From assembly GCA_007449985.2 (NCBI GenBank), contig VIIQ02000048.1, forward strand, positions 186,001-250,000: DNA of 64,000 nucleotides, read 5' to 3'. A program made the position numbers and the translations under genes. The notes beneath the pieces are model-generated. The model searched no databases and was not told the DNA's origin. It saw nothing but the letters and a program-made list of their open reading frames with translations. Each line of letters starts with the position of its first letter. Position 1 is the stretch's first letter. Of this stretch, positions 1 through 17,254 are shown piece by piece. Origin of the DNA: Desmodesmus armatus (taxonomy: Eukaryota; Chlorophyta; Chlorophyceae; Sphaeropleales; Scenedesmaceae).

Positions 1-65
1 GGCCTGAAGCGAGGTGTGCTCATCGCCCACACGCTCAAACTCAGCCGTCACCTCATCCACCTCCT

Positions 66-99
<34 letters not shown>

Positions 100-3000
100 G
101 AAAAGCAGGGAGCAGCAGCAGCAGCTTAAGCACGGCTGACACCATGGCACAGCCCCTTGAGGGTTGCGGCTGCACCATTACAGCAGACAGGATACACCAG
201 GACTGACAACAAGTGACTTGACTTGCAATTTGTTGCTGCCGTTGCTGCTGCCCCTGCTGGCTGATGCCGCCCACCTCTTCCAACTGGCGCTTGTGCTCGG
301 TGAGGTTGAGGACGCGACCCTGCAGCTTGCCATTCTCTGCACCCAGCTCCCTGTTCTTGCGGTCCTGCACACAGCAACACACACCACACAGCCGATTGGG
401 TGCCAGCCAGCTGTCCTGACCACACAGGTTGACCACACCACAGCACAGGCCAACCTCAACGGGAAGCATAGTGCCAGCACCAGTGGCACGACCGGCACGA
501 CGCCGCTCCAGGCACAAGCCTATACTGCACCATGATTGCGCAATGCATGCAGCTTGTCAGCTAGATGCAACACACACTGGTAAAATGCACTGCACGCACT
601 GCCGAGCTCCTGTAATGGGGTGCTGGCTTCAGAGGCGGGACCCTCATGTCCCCTCCTCAGTATTATTCACCACCATTTGAGACAGCATGGTGTGTGTGTG
701 TAGCAGAGGGAAGCACACTGTGTGAGTAGAGTACCCGCCTCACTGCGGCGCTGGTGTCTCACCTCATCCTCATACTGCTCCATGGCCCTGCCCAAGTCCT
801 CCTGCGCTTGCTGCAGGTTGGCCTTGCGCCGCTCCAGGTCAGCACTCAGCAGCTTCAGCTGCTCCTGCTGCGCCTGCAAGTCACACAACAGGAGCCAAAG
901 GCTCAAGTGGACAGGTCGCCTACAGGTACCCACACCATCTGGCAGGGTGCAGCCATCCACCCAGGCTCTGCCCAAACATGATGCTACACACGTTGCCACA
1001 CTGCATGACGCCACAGTTGCTGACACAGCGATGGTAAGTGGACGGCAGCTGCAAGCCAAGACAGCATATTCCGCTACATGCGCACAACCCGGCTGCCTCT
1101 CACCTCCAGCTGCTGCTCCAGCAGGTCAGCATCCCGCTGCTGCTGCTCCACCTGCTCCTCAAGAGCCTCACAGCGCTCCCGAGCCTGGTGGCACTGTGTG
1201 ACAGCTGCATGCAGCTCCTGCCGGGACTCCGCCAGCTTGGCCCGCTCCTGCGTACACTCCTCAATCAACTGCTCTATGTTCTCCTCCTGCGTGCCTGCCA
1301 CAGCCAGCTGCTCGTCCAGCTGCTGCTGCAGGTCAGACACATGCTGCTGCAGCAGCTGGCCCTGCTCCTGCGCCTCCTGCAGCTGCAGGTCCTGCGCCGC
1401 TAGCTGCCTGTCACGCTGCACAAGCTTCTCCTGCAGGCTGCTGATCTCTGCCTTGTTGCTGGTGAGCACGCCCTGGGCTGCCTGGTGCAGCAGCGACAGC
1501 TCAGCAAAACCCTCCCGCAGCTGCTGCAGCGTCTGCGTGGCCGTGGCGTGCTCGGCCGTCAGCTGCGACAGGTCCTGCGTCTTGGTGGTGAGCTGCAGCT
1601 GCAGCCCGTCCGCCTTCTCGCCCATCGCGTGCCTCTGGTTGCGCTCGTGGCGCAGGGACTCCTCTGCTGTCTGGCGCTGCACGACCTCGTGCTGCAGCCT
1701 GATGCGCGTCTGCGCGTGCTGGTTGCGCTCCCCGTCCAGCTGCACCTGCAGCTCCTTTGCACGGCTGCACTGCTGGTCCAGCAGCTGCTGCTGCTCCTGC
1801 TTGTCCTGCAGCAGCTGCTGCTGCTGGGCCGTAAGCTCCTTGTTGCTGGTATCCCGGGCTGCAAGTGCGTCATCCTTGCGCCGCACATCGGCCTGCAGCT
1901 GGCTGATGCTCCTCTGCGCCTGCACCAGCTGCTGCTGCAGCCCCTCGCACTTGCTGCTGAGCGTCGTCTCACGCTGACCAGCCTGCAAGCAGAAAAGTCC
2001 CAGCCGCACACGCTGAAGCTAGCAAGCCCCTCCTTGAGCCGTAAGGTGCGCATTACATCGCTTGCGCAGTCTCTGCAGGTGCGATGACACTCTCCAGCGC
2101 TTTCGGCACTTCATTGCTGCGCAAATACAAAGATGCTGAGACTGGACCAGCATCACAGGATGTGACACTTGCAGGTATGCGTCCCTCGCACAGCTGCGCT
2201 GCAAGGGCCTTGCCAGCACATGCAGTCCTGTGGCACAATGTGGTATCAGCCCCCGCCATCTGTGCACCCTCACCTCATCCAGCTTGACCTGCAGCGCCTC
2301 CCTCCAGCCCTGCCCCCTGGCGGTCTGCTGCTTGTAGGTGTTGTACTCCTGCTGCACCCTGGCAGCATCCAGCTTCGCCTCCTGCACTTGCGCCTGCAGC
2401 CCATTGATGGTGGCCTGCTGTACTGCGCTGGTCTCGCTGTTCTGCCGCTGCTGGGATTTGAGCAGCGCCCGCTCTTCGCTCATCGTCACCAACAGCTCTG
2501 ACTGCTCCTCCTGCTTCTTCTGGTGCTGCGCAATTTCCTGCTGCAGGCCACTGACGACCTCTGCGTGTGCTGACTCAACCCCTGCGAGCTGCACGGCGAA
2601 GTCTTCACGCAGCTGCGTGTCACGGTCCGCCAACGCAGCATCCTGCTCACGCAGCAGGCGTTGCTTCTGCTGACGCAGTAGCTGCCGCGCGAACCGCGCC
2701 CCGCCCTCTGCTTTGCTGGCCACACCCTCTGCTGCACTGCGCTCGCCAACGGCCCTGCAGACGGCCACACCTGCTACCCCAACAAGCCGCCACCATGCGC
2801 GCTGCTGGGCGCCCAGCCTGCGCAGGGCCAGGAAGGCCTCCACCGCCTTGGGGTCCTGCTGGATGCTGAGGGGCAGACCCGACAGTGGTGACCGCTTCTG
2901 CGTGTACACAGATAATGCAGGACAGACCGGCAGGCAGGCAGTGTCATGATGAGGTACAGCACCATGATGGCTGCTGATAACCGCTGCAGCTGGTGTAGCA

Positions 3001-4843
3001 TTGCAGAAGTCTACGGCTTGATGCAACAGTCGTAAGGCCGCGGCCAAAATTCTGCATGGTATATGGTTGTGACGTGGATCCCATTGCAGTTGGCAGGCGC
3101 ATTGTTGTCACAACCGCGACTGATGGAGGTGTGGCTGCAGCAACAAGATGCAAGGGTGGCCTCTGACCTTCAGCAGACGTGCAGCCGTTGCACAGCAGTA
3201 GCTCCAGGCGCCGCGCACGAGCAGCGCCACAGCAAGAGCTGCCAGGACGCATGCTGCCGTGTTCAGGGGTCCTGCAGGGCAGCAGGCGAAGGACGGTACA
3301 TGAGTGACGCTGCGTGGCAAGGTGTGTGCATTATGTGCATGAGCGGTGGTCGCACTTGGTGCGGGATGTGCGATGTGCCACACCAACTCATCTGTTCGCT
3401 GGCATGTGTTCTTGATGTTCCAACATGTCCTCTGTCTACACCCCACCCCAGCTGCCCTGGTCAGCACACCTGAACGCTTGTAGGCCTGAACCATCAGCTG
3501 TGGCGTCACGAGGGCGCCTGGAGGAATGTCCAAGGCGCCGGCTGCCACGTGCGGCGCTGGCTGCACAAATGCTGCCGTGTCCTGTTGCGCTGCGCTGTGC
3601 TCTGCAACCGCTGCTGCTGGCTGTGGAGTATGCCAGAAGTTGCCCTGCAGCTCACAGGTAGCGTCGGCAGGGGCAGCTGTAGGGGGGCTCCACCCAGCTG
3701 CTAGCGCCTGTGCTGGCCAGCCCTCTAGCCTGGCTGTGAGGCTGTACATCGCCTCAAACAGCTGTCCTGCACTGAGCCTTGACAGCGCCTGTGCTGGCCA
3801 GCCCTCCAGCCTGGCTGTGAGGCTGTACATTGCCTCAAACAGCTGTCCTGCACTGAGCCCTGACAGCTCTGCAGGCTGTTGGGGCGCAGGGGAGCCTGCT
3901 GTTGTGGCCGTGTAACTGCCCTCTGCAGAGACAGGGTGAGACAGGCTGTACTCCTGCAGGAATTTCATGAGGGCTGTGCTGGGGTCTGCCTGGGGCTGGT
4001 CCTGCAGCGTGTTTGTGCTGAGGGTGTCCTGTGCAGGTGCACCAGGTGCTCCCGTTCCTGCAGCACCGGCTGCATGCCCGTGCTGTGCACCAGCACTGGC
4101 GGCGCCATCATGCACCGCAGGGGCTGCTGCTGCGACTGCTGGCGCTGCTTGCAACACAGTGGCAGGCCCCGCGCCTGTGCTGGCCAGCTCTGCTGTGCTG
4201 ATAGGCTGCGCTCGTGTGTGCAGTGGCAGGTGGCCTGCAGCATCGCAGTTGGCTGAGGGTCCTGCTGCCTGCTGGACCAGCGGCTGATCGCTGGCACAGG
4301 CTGCACACCCAGCCACTGCTGCAGGGACATGGAAGAGTTCTGCTGACATGGCCCAGAGGCCCCTGGGTGGGCAGCTGCTTGACGCGCTGCCGGATGCAGC
4401 AGCCTCTGACTTGAGCGGATAAACCCCGTGTCCTGCATGCGCACCCTGCAGCAGCATGGCCTGCTGCGCCTGCTGCTGCCACTGGAATGCTGTGCTGGCA
4501 TGTTGAGCACCTTCATTGTCACCAGTGTGTTGCTGCAGCTGAGGCTGTCTGCTCAGCACAGGGTATTTTTGACTGTGATATTCCTCACCAAGCTGCAGGG
4601 CAGGCACAAGATAGGTGGCTGAGATCACTGCCCTTGGACTGGAGCCAACAGCAGCAGCTGCAGTCTGCTTGGTATGATGACATAGTGCACACATACACTC
4701 ACCTGCCCTGATAGGAACGGTGTATTTGGGTGCGGAGTGCCCAGGACGATGACGTGGGACACGATGAAAGTGAAGAAACAGAACAAGCACCACAACAGCA
4801 AGCTGACATCGGGACCCAACCCACTCCGGATCGGTCCTGTCAT
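1..4843 (-). CDS. membrane-anchored long coiled-coil protein (3' end outside window)
   Basis: I do not recognise the family. Eight exons join in phase (4703-4843, 3470-4592, 3168-3271, 2274-2897, 1104-1982, 763-873, 275-364, 1-63) to give 1045 codons, and the frame is still open at the window edge. The N-terminus has a hydrophobic segment (about residues 14-34, LLLWCLFCFFTFIVSHVIVL). A long low-complexity Ala/Gln/Pro region follows, then a second hydrophobic segment in exon 3 (AACVLAALAVALLV). From exon 4 onward the protein is heptad-rich coiled coil dominated by Gln, Glu, Leu and Arg. This layout resembles membrane tethers such as golgins, but that is architecture only and not demonstrated homology. 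Exon 2 contains two in-frame copies of a 27-residue unit. The start is the first ATG before the N-terminal hydrophobic segment. Splice sites are all GT-AG. Confidence 0.72.
3705..3868 (-). repeat. two tandem 81-bp in-frame coding repeats
   Basis: Within exon 2 of the coiled-coil gene an 81-bp unit occurs twice with only a few substitutions. Each copy encodes a 27-residue block beginning LSAGQLFEAMYSL. The repeat keeps the frame, so it looks like a recent coding tandem duplication. Confidence 0.85.
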
Positions 4844-7693
4844 GACGCAGCTGTCAACCTGATTTTTTGGAAGCCGTCAGGTTCTTTTCTGTGACCATGC
4901 TGCAGCAGAAACATAGAGCCCAACGCAACAGCTGCTCAGCGAGTGCACTCAACAAGTACTATCTCGCAGGCCCGCAAAGAGATCGAGAATGACACAATCA
5001 ATCCAACCCATGGCTTCACGCATCCCCGGGCGTTCCTCGGAAAGTTTTTAAAAACGGTTTGTTGTTCAATTTGTGATGACAGCTGGCGACGCGTAAGGGT
5101 GGTTGAACTGTCGCTGTTGCACTGAATGGGATGTTACATTCAACCTTCTACTCAATGTGGGGCTTTATTGGCATCAACCAGCCGCGACACTGGGCTTGGA
5201 GCCACTATGCTCACCCTGCACACTGGCACCCACACTACAGCTGCAGTCTGGCTGGCTGCTGGCCGGGGCTGTGGGCAGCTGAAGCCTGATGTGGGGGAAG
5301 GGCTGTGAACGTGCAGCTTGATGCGTCCCTTATTGCGGCTTCCTCACACTTTGGAGCCCCACATGTGACATATTCTGTGACTTATGTTTGTGCAGCTGCC
5401 AATCAGTGACTGGCAGCGCTGCATGCAGCCCGCGCAGCCCGCAGCACGGCTTGCAGCTGGCCCTTACATAGCTGGCATTACAGCAACATTGACACAGGCT
5501 TTATCGAGGTGGTCCTGCTGGGCTCTAGCCATTTGACTGATGACAGACGCAGACAGGGTCTTCAACCCACAGTGCCGCTCTGCTGCGGCAGCATTGTTGG
5601 TGAAAACGACCTGCGGCAGCACTGACACGTTTGTGCATGTAAGCAGTCCATGCTCGCTGGTAGCTTCCCTGCACTCAAAGCCCTGCGGCTGTCAGTCCAC
5701 CCACTGGCAGTGCAGAAATTTCAGCTTGCAACAGCACAGTGCTGGGCACCCAGCCGTTGGTACTTATAGGGTGTTGCTGCATATCATACGGTGAGCACCA
5801 GGGCACGCTGTCACAGCCTGTAGATCTATGGTGCATCTCACCTCCTTCTTTAGAAAAAGATCCACATCCTTCCTTACTTTTCATCAGAACTGGCTGCATG
5901 GGGTTGGTACTCCTGGTGGAGAGGTCGTGTGGAGTGCTGCTGGTGCATGTGAGGGGCTTCACTGAAATGGAGCATGGGGTCAGGAAGTCCGCAACACATG
6001 CAATGGGTTACATAAGTGCCACAGCTATTCCACCAAACACTCGGCAGCATGCAGCAAGTGGGGTGCTTGGAGTCCAAGCCAGGCAGCAGCACAGCAGCTG
6101 CACTGGCCTCATGTAGATGATCGAAATTGTGCGAGTGTTCTCAGGTGCGGAGCCATTGGTGTTCAGTGCCATAGCCATGTCGGAAATTCGCACTTGCACA
6201 CTGTACTGAACCCCTATGATCCCATGACTCATGAGAGTGGATCTGACATCAGATCAGACTCACTGCAGGATTACCAAACTGGCTCAGCCGCCACTGCTAC
6301 TGACAGTACCATCACATGCACCTTTTCGCCGCATCTACAGGATGTGGCTGCATCCACCCATGCACCGGTCACCTTGTGACATGCCATGTCAAGGCATGTA
6401 CCGGTGCATGTACATAACACGTGTGTTATGGCAGGTTACTTTCCAGGCTGCTGGGCTGCACAAGCTGGCCCAGGAGGGACTGTGCAATCTGTGAATTGGG
6501 ACTGGACAGAGATCTGTCAAATGACCGTGGTGCCAAGTGACTGTACACAGTCTCCCAGTAGGTAGTAGCTACTGTACTGCAGTTCAAGTAGGGCAAAGAC
6601 AGCTTCACTGGGCATGATGTCAAGGCAGCGGTCACACAAAACTCATATGAATGATCATTACTCTATCTGACTCTGATAGATCAGACTCAATGGCATTGAG
6701 TGGCATGCAGCCAGTCCGTCAGGCAAGCAAAAGCTCATGCCAGTAGTGGCCACCACTGGCCCCACCGGTAGGGGATCCACCACAACCCTACAGCCAGAGG
6801 GGGTAGGGGGCAATCGGACAGACAGCCTGAAGCGGCAGGGGTGTAGGCCCTATTGTCCAGCGGCCCGTCCATAGAGGCAAGCAACAGTGATTGACAACAG
6901 CCCAACACCGGCAAAGGGGGAGGGGGTCCGTGAGCCAGAGAGCCTAAAAACGGATACAAAGGGAGGGGTGAGAATTGGACAATAGGAGCAAATTCGGTGT
7001 GTTCCCCCCTGGCTGTAGGTTTGTGGTGCACCCCCTAGCACATACTGTGGCATTGGTATTTGCTGCCTTTTTGTGCTGAGCAATAGGTGCTGCATGGCTG
7101 CACAACTGTGTCAACAAAACGCCACCATGGTGACCAGCCTCATGTTGCTACTTGTCAACCTAGGGAGCAAACCCCCTGGATGGATGGATGCAACATGTCC
7201 AACATCAGGAATGGACAACCCTAGACGCAGCATGCCAAGCAGGAGTGATAACATCTGCACAAGTGACATGCCAAGCATCATCGGGAGTGAAGAAGCCTTG
7301 ATGCAACATGCTGTGCAATAATTACCACCTGTATGCGGGACGTCAAGCAGCAGGAATGAAGCTGCCCCAGGACGCAATTATTGTGTAGCTTCATGACTCG
7401 GGATTTCTGGAACGGCCCATTGCAAGCAAGTACGCATGTTCCCCCATTTATCGTCGACAGCTGTCTGCAGAACACTGCTACCACGCTACTGTCAGATATT
7501 TCAGTGACTATAGTCGAACTACATCTATTCATAAGTAACTTAAGCTGTATTCAATAAAAGGGTCCAAACGGGCAGGCCTGCTGGCGCGCGCTGTAGCGGC
7601 ACTACATGCTAGCGCTAGCGGCTGTACTAGTGCGCTGTTCATTGTCAATTCTCGACCTGCTTGGGACTTGATATATTAGAAGAGAGAAACACC
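4844..7693. other. intergenic region, no supported gene
   Basis: Only short open frames are present, without the Ala/Gln-rich composition of the real genes and without splice-joined continuity. I recognise no protein or RNA gene. The stretch separates the divergent coiled-coil (-) and NEMP (+) genes and must hold both promoters. A cluster of short palindromes lies at 6377-6430. Confidence 0.5.
6377..6430. repeat. cluster of short palindromes
   Basis: Two short inverted repeats and one near-palindrome follow one another. TGACATG-C-CATGTCA is at 6377-6391. A near-palindrome around ACCGGT follows. CATAACAC-GT-GTGTTATG is at 6413-6430. Their function is unknown; they could be a small hairpin element or protein-binding dyads. 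Confidence 0.55.
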
Positions 7694-10305
7694 ATGAGTA
7701 AGCAAGCTTCATTACTGCTGGGCCTGCTCCTGCTAGGCCTAGCCACAGCAGGTGCCACAGTGGCTTTCAGCCCAGTGTCCAATTTGGGCAACAGCACGGA
7801 CTTGATTTCGGTGCATGCCATCCGCAAATCTTCACCTCTCAGGGACGCCTGGAAGGCAGTGTGGACCCCTGTCCGTGTCACCTTCAACTGCAGCTCAGCA
7901 GCAGTAAGTGTTGCTTGTACTGCCTTGTGGCGACTGCCCAGTGCACCCAAGGCTTGTCACAAGCTGTATGTTGCAGTCTCTCGGATGCCACATCAGTCTG
8001 ACACTGACAGCCACAGGCTTGTCACCCTACTTAGCAAGGGTCATGGAATGCTAATCAAGCAACAGGCATGACACCTCCTGCCAATGACACCCACGCGCAG
8101 CACTTAAGTAGCTCTTGTGCCCTCTCGCTCTTGTGTGCTGCAGTACATTGTCGTGGCTGCTCCCAGCCTTGAGGCCCTGGTGTCAGGCAGCAACACCAGC
8201 ACACTGTGGTGCGGCTGGCAGCACATCCTGTCTGCACCCCAAGTGTGCCAAGTCCAGCTGTCACCCTTCAGGAAAGCTTACGTTGCTGTCAAGGACAACA
8301 AAGGCGCTGACGGCATCTGGAACATTGGTGAGTTGCTTGTATGTTGGGAAGCTACACATAAAACCATGCTGCATGTTGAGCGCCCGCTTAGTCAGCCCAG
8401 TACTGCAGAAAGCACACTGCATACTCGCTGGGATAGTGCTGATGCTCATCTGATTGGTAAGGTCGGGACTTGTCCCCAGCGCCTGGACTGTACGGTGTAC
8501 AGTACAGTGCGTACTGCACTGTTATGGCCGTAGTACCAGCGATTCTTCCTGCTGCTACAGGCACACCAAGGCTGCAATGCACCGTCAGCAGCAACAGCGA
8601 CTTTTGCTCAGACAGCTGGACCCGGATCGCTGTAGCAGCTGCAGCAGTGGTGCTGTTTGTGTCAGCCACCAAGCTGGCCAGTTGTCAGACCTTTAGGCTT
8701 GCCACTGGGGGCCTGGCTGGCGTTGCCGGCCTCTCCCTGCTGCTGCTTATGACCCTCATGAAGTGAGTGCAGCTACCCTGCAGCTACCCCAGCAGATGGA
8801 CAGCCCTATTGTGTGCGCAGCGATATATGTGTGCGCAGCCGTATATAGGACGCTCTAGCTACGCCATGGCGGCGCTGCAAAACCAGCTGGTTGGGCGTGA
8901 TGCAGTTTCAACATCAACCTGGTCTCGCCTAGTGCTTGAGCCGGGTACACCCCACCTCCTGCCACACCAAAGTTGTCGGAAGCATCTTATAAGGCATGAG
9001 AGGTCATGGTGCCACCATGGCCACACAGTGTGCCTTGCCTGCCTGCCTTGTCTTCAGGCCACTGCTGTCCCCCGTGCTGCTCGCAGGAGAGTTCCGACCA
9101 GGCGCTACATGGTTGGTGCACTGTCCCTCAGCTTTAGCAGCACTTGGGCCCTCCTGCGCTACATGTACGGCACATGGTCACCCAGCATACAAGACATCAT
9201 AACCAGCAAGCTGGGTTTGTACTACATCTGTACCACAGCCTTCATTGGAGTGGCCTTGACTTACTGGCTTGATGACGTGCACGGTTCAAAGCTGACCAAC
9301 AGCATTGCTGTGGGTTTGAGGGGAGGTGCAATGGGGATGCTATATGGCAGCATTGTGGACGAGCGAGTGGCAGTGGGAGCGGTGGTGCTGCTGATGATGA
9401 ACGGCTGGCTGCAGAAAATGGCAAGGTGAGCAGGGGTCGTAGTGCTGGCTGTACTGTTCTGTTCTGGGACACAAGGTGCCAGTTGGGTCTCACAAACAAA
9501 ATGCGTTGTTACATTCATGTGTGAGACGTGTGCACACCTCTCACACATGAATGTAACAACGCATGTAACAACTAACCAGCACAACACATGTGTTGTGCTG
9601 GTTAGGCTCTGGCTCATGGGCAGCTCTGACTTGGAAGCCTCAGACTTGCAGCTGGGATTTGTAATCTCAGACTTGCAAGCTCACAGAGTACTGGCCTAGT
9701 GCGTGCCTATAGGCTACTTGCTAGTACATGTGCTACCAGCAGTGGCCCACAACCACATGGCGTGGTGCACCAAAGAGCTTGCGGCATGCCCTGCCTACCC
9801 AGCACAGACATCGCAGCCATGACAGCATTGATGCTGATGCCGCACATCTTCAGTAGTAGCTCCATTTCAGCGATTTCTGCCTGCAGGGCACCCAACCGTG
9901 CGCGTGCATTCTGGTGCATGCACTCAAGCAAGTAGTTTGATCTGATCATATTAAGTCTTACGCTGCCGCTGTCGCTGCTGTTGCTGCCGCTGTTGCCGTC
10001 ACTGTGGCGCCAGGCGTGTGTACACCATCTCCAGGCAACTCTACCGTGCCCTCAGCCACTGCACCCCTGCACCCCAGCCACAGCCAAACCGCATGAACGA
10101 GCTCGTCTTCTCTTCTGACTATGACGAGCCATCTCCTAGATCCACAACAACTGACGACTCTTCGTCGGACAGCTACGACTCAAATGACGACCCCGACTAT
10201 GACCCAGATAAGAGTGAGGACGCTAGTGAGGTGGAGGAAGAGGCACAGGAGGAGCCGCAGCAAACACAACAATACATCTTCAAGATGTGGGGCCCACATC
10301 ACTGA
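7694..10305 (+). CDS. NEMP/PNET2-family nuclear envelope integral membrane protein
   Basis: Five exons (7694-7903, 8144-8327, 8561-8762, 9087-9425, 10014-10305) join in phase to give 408 residues. NEMP proteins (TMEM194 in animals, PNET2 in plants) sit in the inner nuclear membrane and contribute to nuclear-envelope and chromatin organisation. Visible here are an N-terminal signal peptide (ASLLLGLLLLGLATAGATV) and a Cys-containing lumenal domain in exons 1-3. A run of hydrophobic segments spans exons 3-4, ending in the pattern typical of the family (YYICTTAFIGVALTYWLDD, then AMGMLYGSIVDERVAVGAVV). A soluble tail with a long acidic Ser/Asp/Glu stretch completes it. The exon 4 frame runs into a stop at 9427-9429 inside the intron donor, but splicing to 10014 restores phase. 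The family call is from the pattern of the membrane block. The exact C-terminus is less certain, because an open frame at 10287-10781 might belong to an alternative 3' end. Confidence 0.75.
9501..9605. repeat. two adjacent perfect inverted repeats in NEMP intron 4
   Basis: The first has 26-bp perfect arms (9501-9526 and 9539-9564) around a 12-bp spacer. The second, seven bases downstream, is an uninterrupted perfect 34-bp palindrome (9572-9605). Both would form strong hairpins in RNA or cruciforms in DNA. Perfect arms suggest recent origin or active conservation. Confidence 0.95.
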
Positions 10306-11522
10306 CAGAACCCCAGCAAGTGAACTTCACCCCGCCTCGCCACGGACAGAACGGCACCTCTCGCGTCGCCAATGGGGGCGCCCCGCAGCCACAGCCAAGG
10401 CCGTCACCTGTTCAGGGAGCATCTACAGCTGGCCCCAGCTCTGGAGGATGGAGAATGATCAATGTCCTAAACATCAACAGAATGAGGACACCCCTGGCAC
10501 CTGCACCAGCAACGCCAGTTGCTGAACCCCCCAGGCAAGCTGCAGTTAGGACTGCTCCCCCCAATGAGGCCAGGCCCTTCCGCGGCAGCAAGAGCAACAG
10601 GGCAACAGGGGCACACCAGCAACCCCCACCTACAGCAGGGACCCCCACTCACCTTGGCAGTGGCACTGCAGGCGCCACTCAGGCTGGGCTCTTACGCCGC
10701 AACGCTGGTCAGGCTGCAGCAGCACGTAGGCAGCCAGGCGCTGGCAACGAGGCTGCAGCGCAGTGGTCTTTCAGGAATTGACCACATATCTTGAGGGCAG
10801 CCAGCTCTATATTGTAGGTCTACAGCATGCTGCGCAGGCAGAGCTAGTCGGACACTTACAGAGTCAGAGCTGGTGAACTGTTGTGGTAATGGTGGGGCTG
10901 GGAGGCAAATGGTGGGGCCTCCCAGCGGCTGGGAGGCAAATGGTGGGGCTGCCAGCCCCAGTGATAGCATGCTGTGAAATGGGGCATTTCAGGCTTATGA
11001 TGGTGACAGCTTGGGTGTTTCAAGTAATGTGTAGTTGCACACGGAATGACTCCCTACTACAGACATGTTCATTGCTTCAATGATTGAGCCACCCCCTGTC
11101 ATAGGGTGGCTACTGGGTACGCAGTGAACTACTAGGAGTACATCCACCAACACAGCGCCAGCTGGGCACGATCAGGGCTAATCAGATGCGCAGGATGGCA
11201 TCATTTTACAGGGCATCAGCTGCAGCTAGACATGTTCAGGCACTTTAAGTGCAGACCTAGTGCTGCAGCCACCTTCACAGCTTGCCAGTGGCCTGCTTCA
11301 GCCAGCTGATCAAGCAGCGAGGGACGTGTTGAACCCTTCCTCAGTCAACATCACACATCACATGACTTCAAAACCACATCGCTTGAAATCACATCCTCAC
11401 AGCAACAACAACCTGAAAAGCAGCAGCTGGCTGTTTGACATGCGTCAAGTGAGTTCAGTCTGAAAGTTCACACAGAAACACCGTGCAACAGGACACCCAC
11501 TGGGCACATATTCAAAAGCATG
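10306..11522. other. convergent intergenic region between NEMP and RlmN
   Basis: An open frame at 10287-10781 is Pro/Gln/Ala-rich and could be an extra 3' exon of the NEMP gene, but I found no phase-consistent splice into it. A direct repeat containing GGGAGGCAAATGGTGGGGC occurs at about 10899-10950. Nothing else is recognisable. Confidence 0.4.
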
Positions 11523-11915
11523 CATCACCTAGGCACCACTACTGGTCCTGGCACTGCTGCTTCCTCTTGAGCAGCAGCTGCCGCGCCCGACCAGTCCCCG
11601 TCTGCCCCATGGCAGCTGCAGCGGCAGCCACACCCGGGAGGCTGTCCCTGAGCCGCTGTGGTGGTGTCAGCAGGGGAGCAGGCCTGCTGGCCGCTTGCCC
11701 CTTCCCCCCTTACACGCCTTCTTTACGACCACAAGGCACCGATGACAGCCCTGCATCACCTAGGCACCACTGCAGGTCCTAAGCACTGCTGCTGCCTCTT
11801 CAGCAACAGCTGCCATGCCCTGCCAGCCCCCGTCTGCCACCCCACTGGCAGGCAGGCTGTCCCCCAGGCACTGAAGGTGTACCAGCACCAGGGCTCACTG
11901 GTCACTTGGCCAGAT

Positions 11916-16777
<4,862 letters not shown>

Positions 16778-17254
16778 GGTGTGGTGTCCGCGGTGGGCAC
16801 TGTCTTGTAAAGCCCCTGGTGAATGCAAGTGCTGTATGCCCGCTCCAGCACTACAGCAACATAGACAGTCAAGGAAAAAGGCCGGCAGCATCAAAATTGT
16901 AAAGCTGCAGCGGCCAATTGGTCAATGTTTGTCAACAACTGCCGTGCTGTTCAGGGCCGTGGAGCTGGATGCTGAGCGACCTTGCACGTCGTCTAAGTTC
17001 TGAAGATATTCACTCACGTGCTATCCCACTGTCAGGTCAACTTAAACGCAACGGCGGAAGTCGATACATCGCTACTGCTCTCTCGAATTGAACCGCTGCA
17101 GCTTGATCGGCTGTGAGTGCTATCAAAGTTTACTCTGCATTACTTCGCGCTGCATACGTCAGGCTTCCAGTCACCATGAGCCGTCAACAGCAGTAGCAGC
17201 AGCAGCAGTGGGTAAGCCAACAGCTTGGCGCAGCACCTAGGGCACGGCAGCAGT
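16778..17254. promoter_or_regulatory. shared 5' region of divergent RlmN and UTP15 genes
   Basis: About 480 bp separate the two predicted start codons, so both promoters must lie here. An ATG at 17175 is followed within seven codons by an in-frame TAG. If it is in the UTP15 leader it would be a short upstream ORF. No core promoter motif is clear. Confidence 0.45.

Noticed and set aside
1078..1977. 299-residue Ser/Cys-rich plus-strand frame
   Set aside because: Shadow of the CAG-rich coiled-coil exon on the other strand, with composition typical of an antisense frame.
6735..7095. Overlapping Pro/Leu-rich minus-strand frames
   Set aside because: No family, no splice partners and no conserved motif.
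10287..10781. Open frame downstream of NEMP as a separate gene
   Set aside because: Low-complexity Pro/Gln/Ala text with no recognised domain and no phase-consistent splice. Kept only as a possible alternative 3' exon.
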